Source: Schistosoma haematobium (taxonomy: Eukaryota > Platyhelminthes > Trematoda > Strigeidida > Schistosomatidae). From it: 64,000 bases of DNA. The stretch spans positions 88,038,569 to 88,102,568 of the forward strand of contig NC_067195.1 of NCBI RefSeq assembly GCF_000699445.3. The letters are read 5' to 3'. The position numbers and the translations under genes are program-made. Positions 47,584 through 58,754 of this stretch are shown piece by piece (position 1 is the stretch's first letter; every line of letters starts with the position of its first letter). The notes under the pieces were generated by a model that had not been told where the DNA came from, did not search any database, and was given only the letters and a program-made list of their open reading frames with translations.

Positions 47584-49624
47584 ATGATCTACTCAATGGA
47601 GAAGGAACTACTGTGGAGAGCAACTGGAAGGGGATCAAAGAGGCAATCACTTCAACATAAGAAGCACCATCACAAGGAATGGATCACTGTTGATACACTG
47701 GATAAGATTCAAGAAAGGAGGAACAAGAAGGCAGCAATCAATACCAGCCGAACAAGAGCAGAAAAAGCCAAGGCACAAGCTGAATACACAAAAGTAAACA
47801 AACAAGTGAAGAGGAGCATCAGAACCGACAAACGTAAATATGTGGAAGACTTAGCAACGACGGCGGAAAAGGCTGCAAGGGAAGGAAACATGAGACAATT
47901 GTATAACACGACAAAGAAACTCTCTGGAAATCGCCGCAAACCAGAACGACCAGTGAAAAGCAAAGAAGGCGAGGTAATCACCAACATTGAAGAGCAACGA
48001 AACAGGTGGGTAGAACACTTCAGTGAACTCTTGAATCGACCAGCTCCACTGAACCCACCCAACATCGAAGCAGCACCCACGGACCTCCCAATCAATGTTG
48101 GCCCACCAACAATTGAAGAAATCAGCATGGCCATCAGACAAATCAAGAGTGGCAAAGCAGCAGGACCGGACAACATCCCAGCAGAGGCACTAAAAGCAGA
48201 TGTAGCGGCAACTGCAAGGATACTCCACATTCTCTTCAATAAGATTTGGGATGAGGAACAAGTACCAACAGACTGGAAAGAAGGACTCCTGATCAAAATA
48301 CCGAAGAAAGGCGATCTCAGCAAGTGTGATAACTACAGGGGCGTCACTCTTCTCTCAGTACCGGGAAAAGTCTTCAACAGGATATTGTTAAACAGGATGA
48401 AGGACTGCGTAGCCGCCCAACTTCGTGACCAACAGGCAGGATTCCCGAAGGATAGATTGTGCACAGACCAAATCGCAACTCTACGGATCATTGTGGAACA
48501 ATCAATTGAATGGAATTCATCACTCTACATCAACTTCATTGACTACGTAAAGGCATTTGATAGCGTGGACAGAACAACACTATGGAAACTTCTTCGACAC
48601 TACGGTGTGTCTCAGAAGATAGTCAATATCATACAGAACTCATATGATGGATTACACTGCAAAATCGTGCATGGAGGACAGTTGACAAAGTCGTTCAAAG
48701 TGAAGACCGGTGTTAGGCAAGGTTGCTTACTCTCACCCTTTCTCTTTCTCCTGGTGATCGACTGGATCGTGAAGACGTCAACATCTGAAGGGAAACGCGG
48801 GATACAATGGACATCTAAGATGCAGTTGGATGATCTAGACTTCGCAGACGATCTGGCCCTTCTATCCCAAACGCAACAACAAATGCAGGAGAAGACGACC
48901 AGCGTAGCAGCAGTTACAGCAGTAGTAGGTCTCAATATACACAGAGGGAAAAACAAGATTCTCCGAAACAACACAGCATGCAACAATCCAATCGCAATTG
49001 ACGGAGAAGATTTGGAAGATGTAAAAACCTTTACATATTTGAGCAGCACCATTGATGAACACGGTGGATCTGATGCAGATGTGAAGGTGCGGGTCGGAAA
49101 GGCAAGAGCAGCATATTTACAAATGAAGAACATCTGGAACTCAAAACAACTGTCAACCAACACCAAGGTCAGAATTTTCAATACAAATGTCAAGACAGTT
49201 CTACTATATGGGGCAGAAACCTGGAGAACTACGAAAACCATCATCCAGAAGATACAGGTGTTTATTAACAATTGTCTACGCAAAATACTTCAGATCCATT
49301 GGCCGGACACTATTAGCAACAACGTACTGTGTGAGAGAACAAACCAGATCCCAGCAGAGGAAGAAATTAGGAAGAAGCGTTGGAAGTGGATAGGACACAC
49401 ATTAAGGAAAGCACCCAACTGCGTCACAAGACAAGCCCTCACATGGAATCCTGAAGGCCAAAGGAAAAGAGGAAGACCAAAGAACACATTACGCCGAGAA
49501 ATGGAGATAGACATGAGAAAAACGAACAAGAATTGGATGGAACTAAAAAAGAAGGCCCAGGACAGAGTGGGTCGGAGAATGCTGGTCGGCGGCCTATGCT
49601 CCATTGGGAGTAACAGGCGTAAGC

Positions 49625-49638
<14 letters not shown>
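47584..49638 (+). CDS. LINE-B reverse transcriptase, long open frame
   Basis: 684 codons, RTE-like. RT palm motifs: [12 protein letters not shown] (motif A, about residue 318), [13 protein letters not shown] (motif B) and FADD (motif C, residues 420-423). The conserved C-terminus includes [17 protein letters not shown] and [13 protein letters not shown]. The enzyme copies element RNA at a nicked target. The true frame begins further 5'; a frameshift near 47655 puts the first ~25 codons here out of the ancestral frame, and the endonuclease is missing. Likely non-functional alone, although the RT core is open. Confidence 0.85.
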
Positions 49639-49711
<73 letters not shown>

Positions 49712-50290
49712 GAGTAAGTGAGTAGTGAGTGAGTAGTGAGTGAGTGAGTGAGTGAGTGAGTGAGTGAGTGAGTGAGTGAGTGAGTGAGTGAGTGAGTGAG
49801 TGGTGAGTGAGTGAGTGAGTGAGTGAGTGAGTGAGTGAGTGAGAGTGAGTGAGTGAGTGAGTGAGTGTGGGTGTGGTGAGTGAGTGAGTGAGTGAGTGAG
49901 TGAGTGAGTGAGTGAGTGAGTGAGTGAGTGAGTGAGTGAGTGAGTGAGTGAGTGAGTGAGTGGTGAGTGGTGAGTGGTAGTGAGTGAGTGAGTGAGTGTG
50001 AGGTGAGTGAGTGAGTGAGTGGAGGTAAGTGGTGAGTGAGTAGTGAGTGTGAGTGAGTGAGTAGTAGGAGTGAGTGAAGTGAGTGAGTGAGTGAAGTAAG
50101 TAGTGAGTGAGTGAGTAGTAGTAGTGAGTAGTAGTGAGTAGTGAGTGAGTGTAAGTGAGTAGAGTAGTGGTGAGTGAGTGAGTGAGTGAGTGAGTGAAGT
50201 GAGTGAGTGAGTGAGTGAGTGAGTGAGTAGTAAGTAGTAAGTGAGTAGTAAGTAAGTGAGTAAGTAGAGTAAGTAAGTAAGTAAGTAAGT

Positions 50291-50347
<57 letters not shown>

Positions 50348-50350
50348 TAG
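49619..50350. repeat. GTAA/GTGA tetranucleotide array (LINE-B 3' tail)
   Basis: About 0.73 kb. GTAA units (49619-49715), then GTGA units with scattered TAG/TGG interruptions (to about 50220), then GTAA units again to 50350. A 320-codon frame on the minus strand is only the translation of the repeat (Leu/Thr/His/Ser). Confidence 0.95.
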
Positions 50351-50360
50351 TGTCAATATA

Positions 50361-51375
50361 CTCATATCAGTTATAACCAATATGGAGCCTAACACAAGCA
50401 CGCATTAGCTCAGGCTATTATATTACATCGGTACAGTGATTAAATATACAAAGCAAAGCAATAGTATTAGTGATCGTAAAAAAGAAAAGATGAATGGACT
50501 GTTAAGAATTTGGTTTTGTTGTATCCGCGTTCTCTTATAGACTGGGATGATCAGGAGTCGGAATCAGTTATATAGTATTACGTTGAGTTCTCATTCCAGC
50601 TAGTATGTTTGAGCTATTGTCTATGTGTTGGCGATTCTTACTCTTTGACATATGAAATATGATGAAAAAAGAAAATCCGCTTTTTTATGAAATCAATGAC
50701 AGTGACCAAAAAACTACAATTGCGCGTCGAAATAATTTTAATTCATACAATAGTTACAAACAAATAAAAAGAATAGTGGAAAACGAAGTGGATTCATCTT
50801 AATCGGTAAATATTGTCCAAACTCAAATGTTGTGTATGCGAGTGCCTCTGTTTTGATTGAGAATAACGATTGGCTGGTGTTTAGATTTGGTTGAGTTCTT
50901 TAGAAATTCCGGCCAGGTATTGGTCCTTAGATTTTTCTTCATTTGATCGGGATTATAAATACTAGAATATTAGAACTAAGTCAACTTGTATGCACGTGTC
51001 GTATATTTGTCTTTTTATAAATCAGACTAATTAAGTTCAAAAGTATTCCATCTAATTGTTATTTTGGAATGATGAAGATAATTCAGAGGAGGAAATTTAC
51101 TTTTTGCTGATATTATTTTCAAGTTTCCTGTTCATCAGTCGATTGGCTTACTTGCTTTGAATGGGCCGTTGGACTACGCATAATTTGATTGTACAATCTT
51201 TAATGGACTGATATTACTGTGACATTTGAATCTACGTTACCGTCAAGATATTTGGTTTACATTACAATCTATTCGCTTGAATTTAAATAGCATTAAGGAC
51301 TAGATAACCTGATATTGGTTATGTTCGGTAATCATTGAATTCAGAATGAATGTTCAGTGTACCACATATGTATTA
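50361..51375. other. intergenic, no feature recognised
   Basis: AT-rich, downstream of TACO1 and LINE-B. I found no exon, RNA gene or repeat relationship. Confidence 0.3.
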
Positions 51376-51565
51376 GGTGACCCTTTGTACCAACAATCCG
51401 GTTAAAGCGCCATACATTCACTGTTTCATCCTTTTAATTTCGTAAACAACAGTAATGCCTCAAGAAGGCAGTGAGTAGAACTTCCCTAGCAGTGGCTGTA
51501 TACGCATGACCATGTGAGAGCATTTCGAGAGGAAAAGCTAACTCTCCCCATCATCGGTCACTTGG
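51376..51565 (-). mobile_element. repeat D, 5' part only
   Basis: Minus-strand copy containing the block from the CGGTTAAAGCGCC region to CGAGAGGAAAAGCTAACTC; the 3' tail is missing. A G-run (TTGGGGGGGGG) follows at its 5' edge. Confidence 0.65.
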
Positions 51566-51876
51566 GGGGGGGGTAACTAACATACTAGGACATTTCTAAG
51601 GATATTTAATTGATTCTGTTTAATATAAATGACATTAATGTACAAAGAAGAGAGAAAGCAAAAGAGAAAATTATGAGAATTTTTCAACTCTAAAGAGGAA
51701 GAATATATATTTGTAAAATCTTAACGAAAGAATTGAAAGTCAATTGAATGTTTCACATTAGCAATCTAGTCCAAGTTTGTTTTCTTTAAAATATAACTGG
51801 AAATAAGTACAATACAAAATGTTGTATAATAAACTATTCTTCCTCTCTCTCTCTTTTTTTCTTTTTGTATAAAAGT

Positions 51877-51882
51877 TTTATT
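51877..51882 (-). terminator. TACO1: TACO1 polyadenylation signal candidate
   Basis: AATAAA on the minus strand, about 70 bases after the stop codon. A second AATAAA overlaps the stop itself (51949-51954) and is less likely to be used. Confidence 0.5.
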
Positions 51883-51949
51883 CATAGGAAACGATGTTCA
51901 TTTATAGAGTTCAATTGATTTTTTTTCACATAGATACATAAATATTGAT

Positions 51950-52165
51950 TTATTGATTAATGATTACATTATCAAATATTCTATCAACATATTCAAGTGA
52001 AGTTTTTATTTTATCATACATTTCATCTAATGTTTGACGTACATCATGATGAATAGGAACAAATATTTTAGGAGAATATATATCTTGTGTATTAATAACT
52101 GGAATATGATGTATAGTTTCAAGGGATTGACGTAAATTTTCAATTTCATGCACTTCACAATGAAA
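51950..52165 (-). CDS. TACO1: TACO1 exon 4 (terminal)
   Basis: FHCEVHEIENLRQSLETI matches the human FICDASSLHQVRKKLDSL; FVPIHHDVRQTLDEMYDKI matches the last helix pair. Acceptor TTCCAG, stop TAA. Confidence 0.88.
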   Translation of the reverse strand, partial: FHCEVHEIENLRQSLETIHHIPVINTQDIYSPKIFVPIHHDVRQTLDEMYDKIKTSLEYVDRIFDNVIINQ

Positions 52166-54915
52166 CTGGAATAAGTTGAAAACAGAAGAAGAAGATAATA
52201 TACATAAGTAGTGGAGAAGATTTGTAGCTCAGGTGGATGATTTTGGTGGAGTTTTGTTCTCTGAGCTGGATGGTTTGGTCGTGGAGCTTTCAGATAGAAG
52301 TCTATCTGAAGTTTGTGCTGATGATGTCGTTCAGAAGAACGATGAAAGCTCCACGACCAAACCATCCAGCTCAGAGAACAAAACTCCACCAAAATACATA
52401 AGTAGTAAACAAATGATGACAAGATTATAATTTATGAATAAACTAGTCAGATTTAAGTTAACAGGGTCTTGGATTTTAACGAGAAATTCACTTAACTATT
52501 ATTCATCGAAATAGCATCTTGACATTATAGCTGATGTCAATTCATGATGAAAGCCTAACTTTAACTATCAACTGTAAATCGTTATCTTTATTCTTTAATT
52601 TGATTTATAACCTTCATTTGGCCGTATTCAGTAGATAGGCATTCTCAAGATCACTTTGGCGTCACTTAAAGGTCATCCATAAATTATAGTCTCATCCAAA
52701 TGACAAATATGATTATTTTCTCTATCTCATTAAGAATCCGGCGAGGATACCGAAAATTACAACTTCATATTAAAAAAGAGAGGTGTAAAAGAGAATGGAT
52801 GAGGTAGATATTTCTATTATCTATAACGGTGATATATACTACTACTACTAATTATTTGTAACTGTTTTGATCGAATGTAAATGGTATTATTTAACAGTAA
52901 AAGTACAATTTCATTTGTAATCGATCGTTTATTTGTTTATTTAAACACATAAATATTGGTAGAAAGGGGCACTGAATACATATGCGTTACACAAGTCACA
53001 TGATTTATGTATGGGTTGTGATACTAATCGGGTGCGCAGACCAAAGCAGGTGGTTTTCTTTAGGGGGCCACGCCTGGAGCCTTCGAATTAAAGGTCTGAT
53101 CCACAAGGCAGTGAAGCAACATAAGAAGATAAAGTCCCATGGTAGCCGGTGACTAACAATAAATCCATACATCATTTGTCCCTTTGCTATATTGGAGCCG
53201 ATATGCACCATTGGTTTGGAATCAGAGTTTTCCAACTCCACTAGGTGGATCTTTCATATCCACCAACCTAGTTAAAGTGTCGGAAAATCGCTTTTCGTTC
53301 TCTGAATTTCGTAAACGACACCCCGTCACGAGAAAGCAGTGAGTAGGACTTCCCTAGCAGTCATTGTATGCACATAGCCATATGAGAGCATTTCGAAAGG
53401 GAGAGCTCATTCTCCCCACCTTCAACCGCATCAAGGCATTTGGAGGCTGGTCGTTTATTCAAATAAATCACGACATTTGTATTCTAGATAATGGAATGAG
53501 AGATAATTATACATAGAGTGATTGGATAACAATAAACATTTCGTTTTAACACTTTGACAGTATTTTCAATTCATTTGTATTGAACCTACTAAATAAAATC
53601 AACAATTATGTAAATCTTATGCTAAATTCTAATCATTGGTTTTATAGACTAATCAAAGATAATTAACTAAGTCTCAATTCATAAATATAACTAAACTGTA
53701 TTTTGTCAATTACAATTACACACAATCTGAATAAACGTACATACATTGCCTTTGAAGTAGATTATAAAAATCTTAATGTGCTATGGTGTGTGTGTGTGTG
53801 CACGAAGTTAAGAAAGATTAAGGATGTCCCACCATCGATATTGTCAGTTTGAGTGTGTTGTAAATGATTTATCAAATAAAAGTTTTATTCAATCAGCTTT
53901 AAGTTACATCTTTCTCTGAATTAGTTAATGATAATATTCAACTTGTAGAAACTGTATTATGGGGAATGAAATTCTGATATAACTTCAAAAAACAACATAG
54001 TAATTCAATGTGATTTAGAGTAACGAACATCTTGTTGCCGAAGAAAACAATAAAACAAAACGGTAAATCACACTTTATAGAACTATACTATATAATCACC
54101 TCAAATGAATCAAGTTTAGTATGTTTAGTGAAAAAGAACATCTAAACGACATCATGCAAAAGTAAAGACGGTTAGATCGCTTACATGATAACGCTGATCT
54201 TCACTAGAACTTAATTCAACTTCTTTCGCTCCGATTTCAATGCCCAAATTAGTTGCCGCATCTAAATCTGATAACTGCTTACTAGATTTAGCAGAGACAG
54301 TGACTAAACCAATATGATCGAAGAACTTATCAGCTATATCGCCAGCAGGAACAAGAGAGAAACTTAAAAGAAATTACAGTGAATGAATAAATTACCCATA
54401 TTTTTTTGCGATAGAACAGACACGTTGACGCTCATTGGCAACGTGTTTAGCTCGACTTTCTACAATCACAAATAATCCACCAGGAGCCTTTATTTCGATT
54501 ATATACGGTTCAATTTGATTATCTGTACTTAATAGTTTATCGAAGGTAGAAAAGGGGACAGATTTTGTTTTAGCCTCAGCTAAAACTGCAGCTAATTTTG
54601 AATTTTTCTTTGGATCACGGATTCCTCCACCATCTACAATTATTATTTAATAAAACTGATCTTTAACTTACCTCTAATTGCTTTCTGTGCAGCCTTAATG
54701 TAATATAGTGCAGTTTGAGCTTTTTCACGATCACCAGCTTCTTTGATATGTTTCACATTTTGCCAGTGAGCATGACCGGCAAATCGTTTTATTTGTGTCG
54801 AGAAAACATTAATCTTATTTACAAATAAATGAGCTGGAATTTGAAGGGTACGATCAACAATATACATGGGAGATAATAAACGATGCGCAAATAGTACAAA
54901 CTTAAGTCTACTCAT
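51950..54915 (-). CDS. TACO1: TACO1 / YebC-family mitochondrial translational activator, complete, 4 exons
   Basis: Exons 54915-54672, 54633-54396, 54362-54185 and 52165-51950 sum to 876 nt (291 residues; human TACO1 has 297). A basic, hydrophobic N-terminus suits mitochondrial import. [18 protein letters not shown] is the YebC N-terminal signature; RDGGGIRDPKKNSKLA matches the GGPNPEHNSNLA region; the C-terminal exon ends with a helix like the family's last one (DRIFDNV against HVYDNI). TACO1 helps translate COX1 on mitochondrial ribosomes. It is convergent with RALBP1; intron 3 (2 kb) holds a foldback and a repeat D. All junctions are GT-AG. Confidence 0.92.
52240..52395. repeat. perfect foldback, 52-bp arms, in TACO1 intron 3
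   Basis: Left arm 52240-52291 and right arm 52344-52395 are exact reverse complements (ATTTTGGTGGAGTTTTG ... GTGGAGCTTTC). The 52-base loop has its own small hairpin (CAGATAGAAGTCTATCTG). Same family as the 11203-11686 foldback. It lies 75 bases upstream of the exon 4 acceptor. Confidence 0.85.
52926..53450 (-). mobile_element. repeat D, full length, in TACO1 intron 3
   Basis: Minus-strand copy from the 5' block (GGTTGAAGGTGGGGAGAATG) to the AAATAAACAAATAAA end. Same orientation as TACO1. A short (GT)n run lies at 53786-53800; the rest of the intron to 54184 is featureless. Confidence 0.78.
54185..54362 (-). CDS. TACO1: TACO1 exon 3
   Basis: Domain 2/3 of the YebC fold, ending with LGIEIGAKEVELSSSEDQ, which corresponds to the human AIDAGAEDVKETEDEEE segment. 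Acceptor TTTAAG, donor GTAAGC, phase 0 out. Confidence 0.9.
54396..54633 (-). CDS. TACO1: TACO1 exon 2
   Basis: Completes Asp, then GGGIRDPKKNSKLAAVL, the PFSTFDKLL helix and APGGLFVIVES, all in family order. Acceptor TTGTAG, donor GTAATT. Confidence 0.9.
54672..54915 (-). CDS. TACO1: TACO1 exon 1
   Basis: 81 codons plus one base. Presequence-like start [15 protein letters not shown], then the YebC signature and ALYYIKAAQKAIR. The first 64 codons are duplicated at 31831-32024. Donor GTAAGT. Confidence 0.9.
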
Positions 54916-55011
54916 TTTATTTCAAGTAGAATATTGGTGATTTAATATTTTTTCAATGAAGATAGAAGAGAAATTGAAAATAGTAACTTGGATGGTACAA
55001 TGATAGTTGGT

Positions 55012-55030
55012 CTGAAATGAAAGTAGAAAA
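55012..55030 (-). promoter_or_regulatory. splice or trans-splice acceptor upstream of TACO1
   Basis: A pyrimidine-rich tract ending CTTTCATTTCAG (AG at 55013-55012) lies 35 bases after the stop of the upstream exon and 96 bases before the TACO1 ATG. The position suits spliced-leader addition to a downstream cistron. Confidence 0.5.
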
Positions 55031-55047
55031 GTGAAAGTTGCAGTAAA

Positions 55048-55226
55048 TTATGAAAGACATCCAGACGGAGCAATATTCAATCGACGAAACACATAATTAG
55101 TACTGTTTATAAAGTCATAAGTATTTTCTAATGATCTATCTAGAATAAACAGTAAACTATGATACAAATATTGTCGATCTTTATTAGGTAGACAAAATGA
55201 GATACAAAGTTTGTATGCTAATAACT
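55048..55226 (-). CDS. probable terminal exon of an unidentified gene
   Basis: Acceptor TTCTTTAG, then 58 codons: [19 protein letters not shown] ... [13 protein letters not shown] and TAA. Third-position A/T bias is like that of the neighbouring exons. I do not recognise the family. Upstream exons are not visible: the next 1.8 kb is repeats, starting with a LINE-B relic that meets the acceptor. Confidence 0.4.
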
Positions 55227-55251
55227 CTAAAGAATCTTTCAATACAAACGT

Positions 55252-55582
55252 CAAGACAGTCCCTACTGCACAGATATGATACTACCACAAACACCATCAA
55301 GATGATACAGTTATTTATAAGGTTCATAATTCATAAAGGGAACTAATTGCATATAAAGTTTTTAACCAAGTTAATCCAGATCTGTTGGCCAAACACTGTC
55401 TGCAACAACTATGGTAGAAGAAAAATCAGCTTTAAGTTAAAGATGCTGGAGGTGAATAGGACACACATTGCAAAAATTTCAGAACTGCATCACAAATCAA
55501 ACCCTGACTTGAAATCCTCATGGCAAAAGGAAGAGAAGCAGACTAAAGAATACATTGCACCGGGAATCGGAGGTAGATATTT
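55252..55582 (+). mobile_element. decayed LINE-B fragment (original locus)
   Basis: Plus-strand LINE-B C-terminal relic, the partner of 31164-31494. It starts at FNTNVKTV and ends before an AATA-type tail of another element. Confidence 0.6.
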
Positions 55583-55800
55583 ATTTATTTATTTATTATT
55601 CATTCGAACACATAAATATTGGTAGACATCAAAAGAGTGAATAAGACTTGGCAACAACTGTACTGGAGACTTAGGTACGAAATAGGCTAGAGATTGTTGG
55701 TCGGTGATCAGTGCTCTACGAGGTGCCTTTAATGCACCACAAGTAGTTGCTGACTTACGATGTTCGGTAATACAACAGCCAGCACACACCACTCTGAATC
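55583..55800 (-). mobile_element. uncharacterised repeat with LINE-E-type 3' tail
   Basis: The minus strand ends CCAATATTTATGTGTTCGAA plus AATA units, the 3' end shared by LINE-E and repeat D. The body (67-codon frame, [18 protein letters not shown]) is not repeat D. Its copy is at 30946-31163. The interval 55801-56303, copied at 30443-30945, shows nothing I recognise. Confidence 0.45.
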
Positions 55801-56303
55801 TTTTAAAACTTCAGTCAATAATTACAGTCTTCTCAATTGATTTTCCTTCTAAGGACTAAGAAAATATCATCGTTAGTGCATGACACATGGGAGCCCGTTA
55901 GCAGGCAGATTTCAGGCTTACGAGAAAATCCGTTTTATCATTCTTCCTGAACTAAAATACTTGTTCTAGCATAAAAAGTCATAGTGACATTTAACACAGA
56001 CTAAATCCGAGATATAAGCTGGTAAAACACTATACCGATGTGTGACGGTTTCAAACTGTGACACTAGGTCCAATAGATTGTAGGCAGAGTAAGCCACAAC
56101 CAACATCACTATAAGACTTATTTTCGAACCGGTTTAGTTAGTTGGTCCGACTCATAGTCTGTACTGATAATTATTAACAAAAGTATGTCTTCACTCTATT
56201 TATGTGAAAATGAAAACTCGAAAACAAATAGTCTGACCTAAATGTAACGATCAGATTATTTCGCTAGTACTGGAAATTCACAAAGTAAAGCAAAGAACGA
56301 CAG

Positions 56304-57051
56304 CACTGTAAAAGGTCGGATCTACAACGCGTCGGTGAGAGCAGTTTTGCTCTATGCTTGTGAAACCTGGCCTCTCCGAGTTGAGGACGTTAGAAGACTC
56401 TCTGTGTTCGATCATCGCTGTCTCCGAAGGATTGCTGACATCCAGTGGCAGCACCATGTCAGTAATGCAGAGGTTCGGCATCGTGTGTTCGGGGCACAGA
56501 GAAGATAATGCAATCGATGTTACCATCTTGAAACACCGACTTCGGTGGCTTGGACATGTTCTCCGAATGTCGTCCCAGAGAACTCCATGTCGTGCATTAT
56601 TTGCCGACTCTGGGACTGGTTGGAAGAAGCGGAGAGGTGGTCAATGTATGGCATGGTGTCGTGGTATGAAAGAAAGCTACAAAGGACTGGCTTGTGTTGG
56701 TCCTTCACGACTCCCTGGTTGGGGTCCGAGAGATGGTGCTACACAGTGGCTAGAGACGTTATCAGATATGGCTCAGAATAGAAGCCAGTGGCGATCCTGC
56801 TGTAACCTTCTTTTACTTTATTCATAAAAAGTGGTTGTGTCCCCCTTAACTGAAAGATTTCTTCTGATTGTACCTTTCCGTTCCCTCATTATTACTATTA
56901 TTGTTACTACACTACCTTAAACCAACCTCTTCGTTATTGTTCTCTTTTTTTTCACGCTCCTTACTGTTTTCTTTCTTTCTCTTCAAATTCTCATTGTTTT
57001 GTGTGGCGCTCTCTTGTACCAATATTTATGTGTTCAAATAAATAAATAAAA
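56304..57051 (+). mobile_element. LINE-E, 5'-truncated
   Basis: Begins in the RT C-terminal region ([17 protein letters not shown]) and runs to the 3' UTR and AAATAAATAAATAAA tail. The reading frame to about 56810 is open in pieces: [19 protein letters not shown] then SQWRSCC. RTE-like. Its first ~475 bases are part of the block copied into RALBP1 intron 7. Confidence 0.8.
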
Positions 57052-57304
57052 GTCAACCTGCAGAATTAATACCCAGTTGTAAAACTTTAGTCAGGATGGA
57101 ACAAATAACTAGTTCATAACAACAGATTAAGCAACTGTGAAAAGCTCGAATGAAATAACTACCAAACTACATGCTTAACAGTCAACATCGTAAAAATACA
57201 AAATATACTGTTCCTTCGGTACACAGCAAGGAACTAATACATTTACTAGATTAAATGACATTATCTCCACAGTTAGTGAACTAAGATATGAGTGAATTTA
57301 GAGT

Positions 57305-58619
57305 TGGCAGTGTCTGTCATTGAAAGGCGTACCCCAGAAGTACATAAACCTTGTAAAGGCTCTTTACTCGAACACTACTAGTCGAGTCAGAGCTTATGGC
57401 GAACTGTCATCTACTTTTGCAACCTCAAGTGGTGTCCGTCAAGGCTGTCCACTTTCCCCATTTTTGTTTAACTTCATCATAGATCTACTGATGGAAATAA
57501 CTTTCTCGTCGACTGAGTTCTCGGGTATTGATCTCCATCCAGGAGGTCCACTTATCGACTTAGAATACGCAGATGATATAGTCCTGTTTGGTGAAGACGC
57601 TGACAAAATGCAGAGTCTTCTGGTAGCACTGAGCAACAATGCCAGGATGTTTGGAATGCGCTTCTCTCTCTCTAATGCAAGTTGTTGCTTCAGGACTGGT
57701 CTGCGTTAACACCTGAACTAAGGATAGGGAGTGAAGTAGTCGAACGCGTTGACAACTTCACTTATCTTGGAAGTCTCATCAGCCCTAATGGGTTGGTATC
57801 GGACGAAATCTCAGCACGGATTCGAAAAGCTCGATTGGCTTTTGCCAACTTGCGTCACCTTTGGCGAAGGCGAGATATCCGTCTATCAATAAAAGGACGA
57901 GTATACTGCGCAGCAGTCCGTTCTGTTTTAATTTACGGCAGCGAAACATGGCCATTAAGAGTAGAAGACACTCGTAAGCTATTAGTATTTGACCACAGAT
58001 GCCTTAGAAATATTGCTGGCGTCTGCTGGGATCACCGGGTAAGTAATAGTGAGGTTAGACGCAGGGTATTAGGTAATGATGGTAAATCAGTTGATGAGGT
58101 TATGAATCTTCATCGACTGAGATGGTTGGGCCACGTGTTACGTATCCCTGAACACCGATTACCACGACGTGCAATGCTATCCGGTATTGGAAATGGTTGG
58201 AAGAAAGTTAGGGGCGGCCAAACCAAAACGTGGCATCAGTGCTTGAAGTCACTAACTTCTAGTCTGAGCCATGTTGGTAGATGCAGACTACTTGGTTGGG
58301 GTCCGCGTGACTATCGTAACCAATGGTTGGAGACTCTTGGTGACATGGCTCAGAATCGATCACAATGGCGTCGGTGTATACACTCCCTGTCTTCCTTTAA
58401 ACTAAGAGATTAAAATCGCTTCATATCTTTCTTTCTACGAACCAATTCTTTCTTCTTGTACTATATATCTATATGTAATCTTTCTCTTACATATTACTAC
58501 CTTTGACCTAACCACTGCTATGAATCCGGTGTTCATCTTGTTGTGCTGATGCGGTATGGCAACCTGGAACGATGCACATATGTGCCTGGTCCTACGTTGT
58601 AGCTGACTGACTGACTGAC
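57305..58619 (+). mobile_element. LINE-A2, 5'-truncated, with RT palm
   Basis: Flanked by the 12-bp target duplication tgaatttagagt (57293-57304, 58620-58631). Codes for RT from before motif B to the C-terminus, then a 3' UTR with a GACT tail. Confidence 0.9.
57320..58413 (+). pseudogene. LINE-A2 reverse transcriptase, frameshifted
   Basis: First part 57320-57709: GVRQGCPLSPFLFNFIIDLL (motif B) and LEYADDIVLF (motif C, YADD). A frameshift near 57680 moves to 57682-58413, with the thumb and C-terminal region ([47 protein letters not shown]). Motif A is lost by 5' truncation. Confidence 0.85.
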
Positions 58620-58754
58620 TGAATTTAGAGTAAAGACAGATGGACTTCATAACATGCGAGAACAGATCCACAAATTAGTCGACGCAAAATAAAGGTCAGG
58701 ACGAATCATATCCACGTAAGAAATCTTAGGCACTATTGAGATAGTAGTACGGTT

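Larger units (their letters stand above)
47470..50350 (+). mobile_element. LINE-B, 5'-truncated, with expanded tetranucleotide tail
   Basis: Flanked by the 10-bp target duplication tgtcaatata (47460-47469 and 50351-50360). Contains the last part of the endonuclease-to-RT linker, the whole RT and C-terminal domain, and ends in a GTAA/GTGA array that lies inside the duplication. This is the best-preserved LINE in the window. Confidence 0.92.

Noticed and set aside
47709..48323. 204-codon minus-strand frame, and 48612-49283 (223 codons)
   Set aside because: Antisense shadows of the LINE-B reverse transcriptase; no motifs of their own.
49619..50350. CRISPR-like or satellite repeat array
   Set aside because: Unit is four bases without spacers, and the array lies inside a LINE target duplication.
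49439..50401. 320-codon frame on the minus strand
   Set aside because: Mostly a translation of the GTAA/GTGA array (Leu, Thr, His, Ser repeats); its C-terminal end is antisense to the LINE-B frame.
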